From assembly GCA_017795105.1 (NCBI GenBank), contig CP051247.1, positions 2,604,001 through 2,668,000 on the forward strand: a stretch of DNA of 64,000 bases, given 5' to 3'. Source of the stretch: Planctomycetaceae bacterium. Its GTDB lineage: Bacteria; Planctomycetota; Planctomycetia; Planctomycetales; Planctomycetaceae. This document shows positions 25,989-35,004 of this stretch, piece after piece. The stretch's first letter is position 1. Each line of letters begins with the position of its first letter. Under the pieces are notes generated by a model, which saw nothing but the letters and a program-made list of their open reading frames with translations, searched no databases and was not told the DNA's origin. Made by a program: the position numbers and the translations under genes.

Positions 25989-26987
25989 CTACTCCGGGCG
26001 CTGTTCGATCAGCTCCGCGGCTCCCTGCTCGACCAGTTCGCGGGCGACTTCTGCGCCGAGGTTGCGGGCGTTTTCGCAGGCGGCGTCGAAGTACTCGTGC
26101 GTGAGAGCGTCGCGGCCAACGGGCATCCCGACCGTTGATTCGAGCTTTACCGTTCCGTCGCGAGACAGCACGACGCCGGTTAGAAGCAGCTCGGTCACAT
26201 CGTCGTCCAGTCGGCAGTCGACACCAACGGGCGCGTGACAGCCGGCTCTCAGGGCGGCCAGAAGGGCTCGTTCTGCTGTGACCGCCAGACAGACATCAGG
26301 CACGGTCAGACCCTTCAGCAGATCGATGACCGGCTGATTGTCGCGACGACATTCCAGTCCAAGCGCTCCCTGCCCGACGGCTGGGAACATCACCGGGGGC
26401 TGGAGGCGGCACGAGAGTCGTTCGTGCCAGCCAAGCCGCATAAGTCCCGCGGAGGCGAGAATCAGGGCATCATACTCGCCATCATCGAGCTTCTTGAGTC
26501 GTGTATTCAGGTTCCCCCGAATTTCAGCGAGCTGAAGATCAGGGCGAGTCGCCAGAAGTTGAGCCTGACGCCGAAGACTGCCGGTTCCGATCTTTGCATT
26601 CTCGGGCAGAACGGCCAGCGGATCGGCGGGATCCACGTCCTCTTCTTTCCGACTCGCCGGAAGCACGAGGGCATCCCATTTCACTTCCCGCTCCGGGATG
26701 CCGGCCAGAACCAGGTCCGGTTCCAGAATTTCGGTCGGCAGATCCTTCAAACTGTGCACAGCGATATCGGCTCGATCATCCAGAATGGCCCGCTGAACTT
26801 CGCGCGTGAAGACGCCCGTCCCCCCCATCTGGTGCAGCGGCTGTGTCTGATTGGCATCCCCGCGAGTGGTGACGTCGACCATCTGAACTTCAAGATCGGG
26901 AGCAGCGGCCCGGATGAGATCCGCGACGTGATTGGCCTGCCACAACGCCAGTTGACTTGCTCGAGTCGCGATCCGGATCTGCTTCAT
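25989..26987 (-). CDS. hemC: hydroxymethylbilane synthase (porphobilinogen deaminase)
   Basis: Joins four porphobilinogens into hydroxymethylbilane in heme/tetrapyrrole biosynthesis. 332 residues. Seen: IRIATRASQLALWQANHVAD, VHSLKDLPTE, KIGTGSLRRQAQL, IRGNLNTRLKKLDDGEYDAL, FPAVGQGALGLECR and LRAGCHAPVGVDC, in which Cys250 carries the dipyrromethane cofactor. The C-terminal domain is normal. ATG 26987 was chosen because the catalytic N-terminus begins there (MKQIRIATRA). No hemD or hemA neighbour is visible. Downstream is the repeat-rich gap. Confidence 0.96.
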   Translation of the reverse strand: MKQIRIATRASQLALWQANHVADLIRAAAPDLEVQMVDVTTRGDANQTQPLHQMGGTGVFTREVQRAILDDRADIAVHSLKDLPTEILEPDLVLAGIPEREVKWDALVLPASRKEEDVDPADPLAVLPENAKIGTGSLRRQAQLLATRPDLQLAEIRGNLNTRLKKLDDGEYDALILASAGLMRLGWHERLSCRLQPPVMFPAVGQGALGLECRRDNQPVIDLLKGLTVPDVCLAVTAERALLAALRAGCHAPVGVDCRLDDDVTELLLTGVVLSRDGTVKLESTVGMPVGRDALTHEYFDAACENARNLGAEVARELVEQGAAELIEQRPE

Positions 26988-27100
26988 AACTCTGTTCAAT
27001 GATTGCTGCGTTCAATGATTCTCGCGGACCTCACAGCCGAGGCCCGCAATTGCCGATGCGAAATGCGAGGTGCATCCTAGTCCCTGATGCGGATCAAACG

Positions 27101-28339
27101 CTAGGGTGCGGCGACAGGCAACGACATGAGGTGAGACTTCGTTCGTACGATCAGTCGCCCTTCGGCGAAGGCAGGCGTGGCTCGCGACTCCTCCTCGAGG
27201 CTCACGCGACTGCGTTCGAGCGGTTCCCGCCCCGTGGCCAGCACGACCACATTGCCATCGGTATCGACGTTCAGGACATTCTCACCGACACAGATCGGGG
27301 ACGCGAAATAGTTCCCGCCGACTCGATGCTGCCAGACTTTCCTTCCAGAATCGGACTCGACGCAGGTGACGATCCCGAGGTCGCCCCACAGGTAGAGCAA
27401 CCCGTCTTTCTCGACCGGCGTCGGAACATGGGGAGCACCGCGTTCAACTCGGTACGCTTCCTCAATGCCCCCCGGTGTGGACGCGTTGCGACGAAGGACA
27501 ACGACGTTCCGTTCTCCCCCCTGGGCCCCGCTGCCAGTCACGAGCAACCCCTCCTGAGTGACAAACGGAGACAGAATCGCCCGCTGTGAGAACTCTCCAA
27601 ACGGCGTGATCTCCCAGAGTTTCTCACCAGTCTCTGGCTCCACGCCAATTACTCCCTCAAAGCAATGCGAGAAAATTATCTCGGGAGAACCTTCGGACGA
27701 CTGAAAGACGCCGGGAGTCGGGTAGCAGGCCCGCTCCCCTTTCCGCTCGATCCGCCACTTTTCTTCTCCGGTTTCCGCTGAAATTGCGATGAGGAAGCTC
27801 GGCTTCTTCTGATCGTGAGCAACGTACACCGTATCCTGAAAAATCATCGGCGAGCTGGCTCCCCCCTGACCGTGCGTGTACGGCCCGAGCTCGAACGTCC
27901 AGAGCGGCTCCCCGTCGAGTGAGAGTGCATGGAGTGTTGACACCTCACGGGCCTGCCAGAGGACGAAGAGCCTGCCGTGATCGATCGCGGGTGTGCTCGC
28001 AGCGAACGCGTTGTTCTTGTGCTTCCTGTAAGCCGTGAAAGGAAACTCTTTTCGCCAGAGTTCCGTGCCTGTCGTGACATTCAGACAGAGCAGGGTTCGC
28101 TTGCCGGCATCTTCGTCGGCACTGGTTATATAGACCTTCCCATCGGCGATGACCGGAGAGGAGACGCCCGTTCCGGGAAGCTCGGACCGCCACTCCACCG
28201 GCTGCTCGGGAAAGACACCGGACCATTGCACATCGGAGAAAACGCCTCGTCCCGCGGGGCCCCGAAAACGGGGCCAGTCGTCCGCTCGCATAGGGATCGT
28301 CAGCAGAACAGCAAACGCAAAACTGGCGAAGGCCTTCAT
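27101..28339 (-). CDS. exported PQQ-propeller (BamB-like) protein
   Basis: 412 residues. Signal peptide MKAFASFAFAVLLTIPMRAD, then DDWPRFRGPAGRG, the usual start of planctomycete PQQ-like propellers. Repeated blades appear as GTELWRKEFPF, LSLDGEPLWTFELG, AETGEEKWRIERKGE, ETGEKLWEITPFGE and DSGRKVWQHRVGGNY, each with the W-docking pattern. Such proteins may bind partners or act in envelope assembly; few have known enzymatic roles, and PQQ binding is not implied. AGGAG lies 9-10 nt before the ATG. The 113-base gap to hemC and shared direction leave co-transcription possible. Confidence 0.88.
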   Translation of the reverse strand: MKAFASFAFAVLLTIPMRADDWPRFRGPAGRGVFSDVQWSGVFPEQPVEWRSELPGTGVSSPVIADGKVYITSADEDAGKRTLLCLNVTTGTELWRKEFPFTAYRKHKNNAFAASTPAIDHGRLFVLWQAREVSTLHALSLDGEPLWTFELGPYTHGQGGASSPMIFQDTVYVAHDQKKPSFLIAISAETGEEKWRIERKGERACYPTPGVFQSSEGSPEIIFSHCFEGVIGVEPETGEKLWEITPFGEFSQRAILSPFVTQEGLLVTGSGAQGGERNVVVLRRNASTPGGIEEAYRVERGAPHVPTPVEKDGLLYLWGDLGIVTCVESDSGRKVWQHRVGGNYFASPICVGENVLNVDTDGNVVVLATGREPLERSRVSLEEESRATPAFAEGRLIVRTKSHLMSLPVAAP

Positions 28340-28652
28340 CGATGGGGCTCCTGTCGCGAAGAAACGTCGATCTTAATACGGAGGCAGCGGGACACCCTGT
28401 TATACCAGATCCCGCAAAGAATCGGCAGGACGGACGCTCATCGCGGCTGAAGGCATTTGACTGCCACGATCGGAAACCGATTTGCAGAATCGCGGTTCCC
28501 CACTCAACCGCTGCATTCGGCAGTTGATGAAACTGTTAAACATTGAGGCGTGATCGCCACGCGGAAATCAACGCAGGGTGGAATTCGTGACATATACTTG
28601 GGGAGCCAGCATTGCGATCCTATGAACCATTCGTTGCCCAGGAGTTTCTCCA
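28340..28652. other. divergent intergenic region before the PilZ gene
   Basis: About 310 bases with no gene, hairpin or repeat family recognised. It should contain promoters for the PQQ-propeller gene (leftward) and the PilZ gene (rightward). Confidence 0.5.
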
Positions 28653-29003
28653 ATGTCGTCCGATCCATGGAGCCGTCCGTCTCTCGATGACCTTCGCCAA
28701 ATCCTAGAGAGCATCGGGAAGCCGGGTTCGGAAAACGTCCGCGCAGTCGATCGTTTGGAGCTGTCGGTGCCGGCCGAGATTGTGACCAGTCGCGGCAATA
28801 CGGTTTCCGCCGTCACCCGTGAAATCAGCCGCTTCGGACTGGGATTGCTGCATCGCGGAGCCATCCAGCCCGGAGAAGTGACCGTAAAAATGGCCAGCGA
28901 AAATCGCCAGTTCGACTATCGGGTGCAAATCAAATGGTGCACACCCTGCGACCGCGGGATGTTCATCAGCGGGGGTGAATTTCTCGCCAAGGAAGAGAAC
29001 TGA
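28653..29003 (+). CDS. PilZ domain protein
   Basis: 116 residues, single PilZ-like beta-barrel. Seen: RAVDRLELSVPAEIVTSRGN, VTREISRFGLGLLHRGAI and VQIKWCTPCDRGMFISGGEF. The c-di-GMP motif RxxxR is weak (RAVDR at ~30-34) and the D/NxSxxG motif appears as EISRFG, so ligand binding is possible but uncertain. PilZ proteins transmit c-di-GMP levels to motility or secretion. A terminator follows at 29043. The next genes (HU, CsrA) are also global regulators. Confidence 0.82.
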   Translation: MSSDPWSRPSLDDLRQILESIGKPGSENVRAVDRLELSVPAEIVTSRGNTVSAVTREISRFGLGLLHRGAIQPGEVTVKMASENRQFDYRVQIKWCTPCDRGMFISGGEFLAKEEN

Positions 29004-29042
29004 CTACACCACTCCAGTAGAGTCTCCTGCAGTGGACAGACT

Positions 29043-29075
29043 GAAGCCGGCGTTCGTACGAGGCCGGCTTCTTTG
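29043..29075 (+). terminator. intrinsic terminator of the PilZ gene
   Basis: GAAGCCGGC - 11 bases - GCCGGCTTC followed by TTTGCGTTTT. The interval 29076-29273 has nothing else that I recognise. Confidence 0.8.
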
Positions 29076-29273
29076 CGTTTTCCCGGGTCGAAATACACGT
29101 GCCCAGTGGCGGCCGTCCAACGATGAATTTGTCCGGAAATCCCCTTCCGCAGCACGCGTCCTCGGGCGGTCTCTAGGGAACGCTGGCGAAATTGCAAGCC
29201 CGAATTCCGGGAGTTCTGATGGTCGAACTTGCCCGGATTCTCCTATTTTTAGGGGCTTTTCGGGCTGTATTGA

Positions 29274-29302
29274 TTGACAACCGGTCCCGCGCGTACTTTA
29301 CT
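29274..29302 (+). promoter_or_regulatory. putative promoter of the HU gene
   Basis: Consensus TTGACA (29274-29279), 17-bp spacer, weak -10 TTTACT (29297-29302). About 80 bases before the ATG. Confidence 0.5.
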
Positions 29303-29379
29303 ACGGTCTCTTTGTTCGATTCGAACGACGCACCACGACTATCAACGAAGTTTGTAACGCACCCCTATTGGAGGCTCGC

Positions 29380-29700
29380 ATGGCTGCGAAACAAGAAAAG
29401 CCAATGTCGAAAACGGAAATTCTCAATTCCCTGTCGGAGTCGACAGGTCTCAGCAAGAAGGAAGTCAGCTCCGTTCTGGATTCCCTCAACTCGCTGATTG
29501 AGCAGAACCTCGGCAAGAAGGGCCCCGGAGTGTTCAACATGCCCGGTCTCTTCAAGATTCAGGTGACCCGCAAGCCAGCCACGAAAGCCACCCAGCGCCC
29601 GAACCCGTTCAAGCCGGGCGAAATGATGGAAGTCAAAGCCAAGCCGGCCCACAACGTGGTCAAGGTTCGCCCCCTCAAGGGCCTCAAGGATATGGTCTAA
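29380..29700 (+). CDS. HU/IHF-family DNA-binding protein
   Basis: 106 residues. MSKTEILNSLSESTGLSKKE and VSSVLDSLNSLIEQNLGKKG form the HU dimer helices; PGVFNMPGLFKIQVTRKPAT and ATQRPNPFKPGE form the beta-arm with the Arg/Pro tip, followed by HNVVKVRPLKGLKDMV. It is a nucleoid protein bending DNA. GGAGG sits 5 nt before ATG 29380. Basic residues dominate. Known planctomycete HU proteins share this extended tail. Confidence 0.92.
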   Translation: MAAKQEKPMSKTEILNSLSESTGLSKKEVSSVLDSLNSLIEQNLGKKGPGVFNMPGLFKIQVTRKPATKATQRPNPFKPGEMMEVKAKPAHNVVKVRPLKGLKDMV

Positions 29701-29913
29701 CCGACCGGAAGGACGAGGCGTTTGTCCAGACGCCTCCGCAGTTGTACGGACCGGAATGCAGGCAGCCCGATGAGTGGCTGCCTCTCTGATCCGGCGGCTC
29801 TCGAAGTCGCATCCACTATCTGACAGCCTGCTCCGTCCCGCCTCCATCTTCCGACCTGAGATCGGCTCTTGAGCCTCTCTTCGTCGTTTGGAGAAAATTT
29901 TGGGCCGGAAGGC

Positions 29914-29941
29914 TTGCCAGCAATCACCGTACCAGTATAAT
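29914..29941 (+). promoter_or_regulatory. strong sigma70-type promoter of csrA
   Basis: TTGCCA (29914-29919), 16-bp spacer, perfect TATAAT (29936-29941), about 78 bases before the csrA start. Best match to consensus in the window. Confidence 0.75.
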
Positions 29942-30018
29942 CCGGTTACGTTAGGTCAGTGGATGTCGTCGATTGAATTCAGAGAGATTCGCACGAATTG
30001 CGGCGGAGGAAGAGCAAG

Positions 30019-30216
30019 ATGCTGGTCCTGTCACGAAAGAAAAATGAGAGCATCGTGATCGACGATCGGATTGTGATCACGGTCGTCGATATCCGAGGGG
30101 ACAAAGTTCGCCTGGGAATCGAAGCTCCCAAAGATGTGTCAATCCACCGCAGTGAAGTCTACGAGGCCATCAAAGCACAACTCGAAGCCAAAGATGTTGA
30201 CGAACCTGTCACCTGA
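30019..30216 (+). CDS. csrA: carbon storage regulator CsrA
   Basis: 65 residues. Post-transcriptional regulator that binds GGA motifs in mRNA leaders. Sequence MLVLSRKKNESIVIDDRIVI covers the first strands, DKVRLGIEAPKDVSIHR contains the RNA-binding Arg (VSIHRSEVY), then helix VYEAIKAQLEAK. GGAGGAAG lies ~7 nt before ATG 30019; because it contains GGA this leader could itself be a CsrA target (autoregulation, inferred). No fliW is adjacent. tRNA-Glu follows. Confidence 0.96.
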   Translation: MLVLSRKKNESIVIDDRIVITVVDIRGDKVRLGIEAPKDVSIHRSEVYEAIKAQLEAKDVDEPVT

Positions 30217-30327
30217 CAGCGTGTCTCACCTCGAAACCCACCTCACTTTGGCTCAAGGCATCTGCGGTTAATTGCCGAAAATCTAAATCGTCCCCGGATG
30301 ATATTTCATCTGAGAACATAAATTACC

Positions 30328-30403
<76 letters not shown>

Positions 30404-30405
30404 CT

Positions 30406-30437
30406 TCCCTCCCGAATTCTTCGGGAGGGATTTTTTT
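30406..30437 (+). terminator. intrinsic terminator of tRNA-Glu
   Basis: TCCCTCCCGAA - TTC - TTCGGGAGGGA followed by TTTTTTT. Confidence 0.95.
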
Positions 30438-30830
30438 ATGCGCCGAGCGAATGCGTTACGAAAGTCACATCGTCGAGCCCTCCCCTCCGATGTTTCGAAG
30501 AACAGGCTTCTTGCAGCATCAGCAGGCTCACGGAAATGGGATCGCCGCTCAGTTCGTGGCCCGATCTGCATTTCATCCCAATCTCAAGAGAGGGACATAC
30601 GCCAGCCATCGGTCAAGCGGTCCGCCCTTGAGCCAATTGAAAATTGGACGCGAGGCGTTTGCAGGAGCCAACTCAGCATGGCAGCGGATTGGCGCCGATG
30701 CGTCGGCAGGAGAAGCATGGAAATGCTTTAGTTCAGACTTCGTATGAAAGCAGCGGCCTTCAGCGACGTGAAGTGCTCAGTTGCAGGCCTTTTGACGCTC
30801 ATGCGTCGCTACTCGATAGAGCAATGTGCT
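30438..30830. other. intergenic region without recognised gene
   Basis: About 390 bases between the tRNA terminator and the convergent DUF1207 gene. Two overlapping short frames (~97 codons) are present, but they show no homology pattern or ribosome-binding site, so I do not call them. No palindrome family member is present. Confidence 0.5.
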
Positions 30831-32054
30831 CTAGAAGTCGTACCACATTCCGATGCCGTAAAGCTGTTCCCAGTCATTCAGGAACGACAGCTGAAGCGAC
30901 TGCCCGTTGTAGTACTGCAGCCCGATACGGAACAGGCTTTCCTTCTCGACGCCACGCCACTGGACACCGGTCAAGACATTGACCCCGCCGCTCCAGTTCA
31001 CTTCTTCGCGAATCAAGCCGCTGACGGCGAAGAAAGGATCCGGCCGTCGAATTGGTGTGGAGCAAACCGGCGAATAGTCGACGCCGAACTGAAAATGCCA
31101 AGGCTCTGCCCCGCCGTTAATGTTGTAGGCATAGTCTGCTTCGGCATACAGGCGGAGTTCGGGAACCGGAAAGTACCCGCCCCCGAGGACAATCGAGTCC
31201 CGCAGGTAGTCGAGCCGTGGGTACGTCGGGTTTCGCAGCAGGAATTCGTCTCCCAGGTGAGAACTGATGTGGTACCACTCAAGCTTGGCCTGAAACGGCC
31301 CCTTGCGCCAGGTAAGCGGCACACCGACCTTGAAATCGACCGCATCCAGGTCCAGGTTCTCACCAAACGCCAGGCGGGGAAATGCTCCTCCCCAGACATC
31401 GAGCTGCCAGCCCTCATTGTAATGCTCACGAGCCGTTCCGTACCGCAGAATCCCGGCTCGTCCGCCAGCTTCCAGCTCCCAGATCCATCCGGTTCCATTC
31501 AGGTACAACAGCGACTGAGCCAGTCGAGGCTCTCGGGGAGCCCCCAGATACGAACTGTACAGCAGGTCGGCCGGTAACAGCGTCCATTGATAGTAATCGC
31601 TTCCTTTGTACGGGAGGCAGTACTCATCCTGGCAATGATTGGAATTCAGCGAATATGGCAGGTCAACCGGGCCCCGTGGCGGAGCCGCTCCGTCAAAATC
31701 CAGTTCATAGGGCGATTGATACGTCTCTCCGTAACGACCGGTCGGCAAGTCTTCCTGAAATGTATGACCACCTGGCATCGGCAAGACGACCGGAGGCTGA
31801 GGCACACTCGATGCCGGGCCCCGGTAACTGTCTGGCGGTCCATACGGACTCTGAGCCGGAGGAGCCGGCGGCATCATCGGCCGCGGCATCGTTTCGGTGG
31901 TCGCCGCAGTCTGGCGATAGCTCGTCGTCGACGGACCAGCCGTGTGAGGCGGCGAGTGCAACTGGGAGAAAATCGCAACCGGGCTCGCAAACAGGCAGAT
32001 GATGAGCCCGCAGAATCGCCGGGCCACGTCAATACAGCTGGGGAAACGGCACAT
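30831..32054 (-). CDS. DUF1207 outer-membrane-type protein
   Basis: 407 residues. Basic N-terminus then a hydrophobic signal (FCGLIICLFASPVAIFSQ), a Pro-rich linker to ~115, then DUF1207 from ~150: LLPADLLYSSYLGAPREPRL, ELEAGGRAGILRYG, WQLDVWGGAFPRLA, FKVGVPLTWRKGPFQAKLEW and YHISSHLGDEFL. The C-terminus ends LYGIGMWYDF with a terminal Phe, as in beta-barrel outer-membrane proteins. Function unknown. It is convergent with tRNA-Glu and separated from the glycosyltransferase end by ~145 bases. Confidence 0.88.
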   Translation of the reverse strand: MCRFPSCIDVARRFCGLIICLFASPVAIFSQLHSPPHTAGPSTTSYRQTAATTETMPRPMMPPAPPAQSPYGPPDSYRGPASSVPQPPVVLPMPGGHTFQEDLPTGRYGETYQSPYELDFDGAAPPRGPVDLPYSLNSNHCQDEYCLPYKGSDYYQWTLLPADLLYSSYLGAPREPRLAQSLLYLNGTGWIWELEAGGRAGILRYGTAREHYNEGWQLDVWGGAFPRLAFGENLDLDAVDFKVGVPLTWRKGPFQAKLEWYHISSHLGDEFLLRNPTYPRLDYLRDSIVLGGGYFPVPELRLYAEADYAYNINGGAEPWHFQFGVDYSPVCSTPIRRPDPFFAVSGLIREEVNWSGGVNVLTGVQWRGVEKESLFRIGLQYYNGQSLQLSFLNDWEQLYGIGMWYDF

Positions 32055-32200
32055 CGAAGAACCTGAGATCGGTCTTGGGAGGGGATGTTCAAAGGAAGGG
32101 CTCGGCCTTATACCCCATCCCTCCGCTTCGCACCAGAGGAATCAAATCGTTCCCAATTCAGGTGATTTACGACACAAGGGGGACTGATTTCTTGTAGCTC

Positions 32201-33151
32201 TTACAATGATTCCAAGAGCGTCAGGAGTCGCCTCCGAAAGGCTCGCAGCGAGAATTGCCCGTCAGCGTGGGCACGACATCGCTCGGAACGGTCGCGCCAT
32301 ACCACCCCCGTTGTCAGCACTTCGATCGCTCGACTGAAATCGTCCGCTGTCCGACACAGGAATCCGTCGCTGCCATCAACCTGTTCCCGAAATCCACCGG
32401 CCGCATCAACGATCGGAACACAATCACAGCGCATCGCTTCGGCTACCGTTCGCCCGAACGTCTCCGGCAAATCAGGATGGTGATATAGCATCGCATGCCA
32501 TTCATGGAGCCGACTCCGCGCCTCAACGCCCGCGGAGTGAAACTGAACGCGACCTCCACATGCCGCCTCCAGGCGATCCCGCAGTCTGTCTGGGCAACCG
32601 ACAAACTCCCAATGCACGCCCCCATGCCGTTCAGTCAGCGTTTGATAGAACGACAGCAAACTCTCCGGCCACTTCCTCGCCGTTGGCGTGCAGATCCGGC
32701 CAATCCTGAAAGGCTCTGCCGTCCGTGTTCCCCTCGCATTGGGCGCGCGAGGCACTCCCTGATGCAATACCGTGCACTCCGGTTGACCGATCAGGTCACG
32801 CAAGTACTCCGAGCAACAGACGACGCGATGAGCAGCAGCATGCCCCCGCGCATTGGAATGAACGTATTGCACCACGGGGACTGACGACAGATCCGCGAAG
32901 TTGTCCCAGCTCACGCCATGCCCGGGAATGTTGTGGAGAAGGATCACATCAACCGACAAAGCGTCACTCAACGTCAGTTGCCTCTGATATCGAATCTCGC
33001 AGTCTTCAAACGCCGCTTCCGTCGCCTTGGTCGGGGCACTCCGAAAGACGACAACGTGCTCCATTTCCGGCAGAGCCCGTGTCACCGACCAGGCGCAGGC
33101 CGCCGTCCCTCCCACGATGTTTCCGACATTACAAACTTGAAGTAATCGCAC
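32201..33151 (-). CDS. glycosyltransferase, GT4/GT-B type (last gene of the phage-like cluster)
   Basis: 316 residues starting at GTG 33151 (VRLLQVCNVGNIVGGTAACA, a typical GT-B N-terminus with a GG loop). The frame is open upstream into the preceding gene but that part is Arg/Cys-rich and not homologous. C-terminal motif PETFGRTVAEAMRCDCVPIV is the nucleotide-sugar E-x7-E site of family GT4; YVHSNARGHAAAHRVVCCSE and RIGRICTPTARKWPESLLSF also fit. It starts 22 bases after the GT2 gene stop, so one operon. Likely adds sugars to a particle or cell-surface component; acceptor unknown. Confidence 0.85.
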   Translation of the reverse strand: MRLLQVCNVGNIVGGTAACAWSVTRALPEMEHVVVFRSAPTKATEAAFEDCEIRYQRQLTLSDALSVDVILLHNIPGHGVSWDNFADLSSVPVVQYVHSNARGHAAAHRVVCCSEYLRDLIGQPECTVLHQGVPRAPNARGTRTAEPFRIGRICTPTARKWPESLLSFYQTLTERHGGVHWEFVGCPDRLRDRLEAACGGRVQFHSAGVEARSRLHEWHAMLYHHPDLPETFGRTVAEAMRCDCVPIVDAAGGFREQVDGSDGFLCRTADDFSRAIEVLTTGVVWRDRSERCRAHADGQFSLRAFRRRLLTLLESL

Positions 33152-33173
33152 TTGAGTTATTCTCTCCACACAA

Positions 33174-33857
33174 TCAGGACAGCTCCCATTTGGCAAAGAA
33201 CCGCTTTCGATCCCGCGTCCACAACGCCGATCTCTCCCTGAGCCGTCGCGTCGACTGATGCCCCCGATGCCGCAACACGCCCTTCGGCAGCAGAGAGAAC
33301 TTCGCCGAGCCCCCAACGCAACCGCTCCACCGCACTTGCCAGTCGGTATCCGACCAGTACAAAGCCAGGGACTCATCAAACGGCCCTACTCGACGAAACA
33401 GCTTCATACGGAATCCCAGGCACCAGCCAGACAGCAGCCTGGAAGAGACCGCAGACGCCAGAGTCGATATCCGCTCCAGCGCTGGTTCGCGACGACACTC
33501 TGCACCGAGCACTCCCCAAGGGTTCTGCTCAAGCAACCGCACGGCCGCGTCTCCCCAGGCTCTCAAGGTCATCGCATCGTTATTCAGAAGCACGGCATAA
33601 CGCGTATCGACCGCACCAAGTCCGAGGTTCCAGGCGGCTGTTACGCCCTGATGCCGTTGCGTCAGAACTCGTACGTTTGCACCGAGATACCGTCGGGCAT
33701 ACTCGCGGTCCTCAGCAGCGCTGCCATCATCGACAACGATGATTCCCAGCCGTTCGCCATGATGCCGCCGTAACGATGAACAGCAGGCGATCGTCTCCTG
33801 CCAGGCGTTGTACTGAGGGACGACAACCGTCAACTCCTGAATGCAGGTGTCAGCCAA
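33174..33857 (-). CDS. glycosyltransferase family 2
   Basis: 227 residues, GT-A fold. Seen: LTVVVPQYNAWQETIACCSS, LGIIVVDDGSAAEDREYARR (UDP-sugar binding DDGS), VTAAWNLGLGAVDTRYAVLL followed by NNDAM (DxD equivalent), GWCLGFRMKLFRRVGPFDES and YWSDTDWQVRW (catalytic acidic region). There is no membrane anchor. It starts inside the last codons of the Maf-like gene (8-base overlap), which implies translational coupling. Confidence 0.88.
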   Translation of the reverse strand: MADTCIQELTVVVPQYNAWQETIACCSSLRRHHGERLGIIVVDDGSAAEDREYARRYLGANVRVLTQRHQGVTAAWNLGLGAVDTRYAVLLNNDAMTLRAWGDAAVRLLEQNPWGVLGAECRREPALERISTLASAVSSRLLSGWCLGFRMKLFRRVGPFDESLALYWSDTDWQVRWSGCVGGSAKFSLLPKGVLRHRGHQSTRRLRERSALWTRDRKRFFAKWELS

Positions 33858-35004
33858 CTTCTTCGACCTCCACCGACTCCTCTCGCATCCGACGAATCTC
33901 GTCTCGGAACGACTTGCGGCTCTTCGTCGGTATCAGCAGATCCGCGTCATCATCGACAGGCTCCCCGTCCTCAACCATTCGCCCCCTCTTCTCCTCAGCA
34001 GTCCAGTGCAATGGGCGAAAGTCTTTCATCGTCCACTTCAGTGGAGGCGTTCGCGGCTCCGTCTGCTCGTAGAGCCCATCCGTTTTTTCCATTCCCGGGC
34101 CGCCGATCGATTGCTCAAGTTCCTCACTCACCTGCTGAGGGCTGCGATAAGCGAAATAGTCATTCAGGCGACTTCCGGGCGTCACCGAGATGAGCTCCAG
34201 TCCCGCCATTGCAATCGACCGCCGAGACAATCGAAGATACTGCACGACTCGCATGTAATGCTGATCAGTCGCCACCGCCGCCCGGAATGATTTGGCCTGA
34301 TCGAAGTGGTACAACGTCCCCGGATCACACTCGGACAGCTCGCTTCGCAGCATCCCCTTCTTTTCGCAGGCGGCGACAACCTCGGACAGGGACCGTTCCG
34401 CCGAAAGTTCCACGCCACGATTCGCCGCCTTCTTGCAAAGCTCCGCAGAAGCTCGTATATGCAGGTCGCACCCCGCCAGATAGATCCTGCGAAACCCCAG
34501 CTGGAACAGAATGTCAATGGCCTGCACGAAGCTGTCGTTCCAGTCAACGATCCGACGATGACCTTCGCTCACAAAACGCTGGAATCCACGTTGTCGATCT
34601 CCTTCGAAGAGATACAGATTCGGACATTCGCACACCTTCCAGGTCGTTTCCGGAACGAGATCCATCGCCCGCCGCTCGTGAACGAACTTCATCACGCCCG
34701 GGTCGAGGTAGATCGATTTCAGAAATCGGACAGTCGGATCGTAGGCCGTCCAAAACGCTGGCCGTAACAAACCCGTCCCCGCCAGATTGACCGCCATCCT
34801 CGGAATTGGTGACCGTGCAATCTGCTCGGCAACCTCAGAAGTCAGTGAGGGTCCTCCCCCCACTAACCAGCATGCACTCCCCAACGGCCCCCCGAACGTA
34901 CCTTCCAGCAGGGCCGGTATTCGCTCACGATCAGTCCCCATCCGAAAGAATACGGGGCTATCTGCCATCATTCCTGTTCCCCCTGCCTGATGCTCCACCT
35001 GCAT
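33850..35004 (-). CDS. Maf/MptE-like (DUF115) protein
   Basis: 384 residues. The DUF115/MptE-like core is visible in SACWLVGGGPSLTSEVAEQI (the VGxGPSL loop) and ILFQLGFRRIYLAGCDLHIR (the GxDL motif). This family includes motility accessory factors (Maf) that put nonulosonic acids on flagellin Ser/Thr residues, and archaeal pterin kinases. Given the Ser-rich protein just upstream and two glycosyltransferases downstream, a glycosylation role is the better guess. The start overlaps the upstream stop as TAATG (35004); ATG 34971, with AGGGGG upstream, is an alternative. The C-terminal ~100 residues are charged and unassigned. Confidence 0.7.
   Translation of the reverse strand: MQVEHQAGGTGMMADSPVFFRMGTDRERIPALLEGTFGGPLGSACWLVGGGPSLTSEVAEQIARSPIPRMAVNLAGTGLLRPAFWTAYDPTVRFLKSIYLDPGVMKFVHERRAMDLVPETTWKVCECPNLYLFEGDRQRGFQRFVSEGHRRIVDWNDSFVQAIDILFQLGFRRIYLAGCDLHIRASAELCKKAANRGVELSAERSLSEVVAACEKKGMLRSELSECDPGTLYHFDQAKSFRAAVATDQHYMRVVQYLRLSRRSIAMAGLELISVTPGSRLNDYFAYRSPQQVSEELEQSIGGPGMEKTDGLYEQTEPRTPPLKWTMKDFRPLHWTAEEKRGRMVEDGEPVDDDADLLIPTKSRKSFRDEIRRMREESVEVEEVG

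Noticed and set aside
30438..30747. Two overlapping ~97-codon plus-strand frames after tRNA-Glu
   Set aside because: No ribosome-binding site, no recognisable motif, and they begin within the tRNA terminator.
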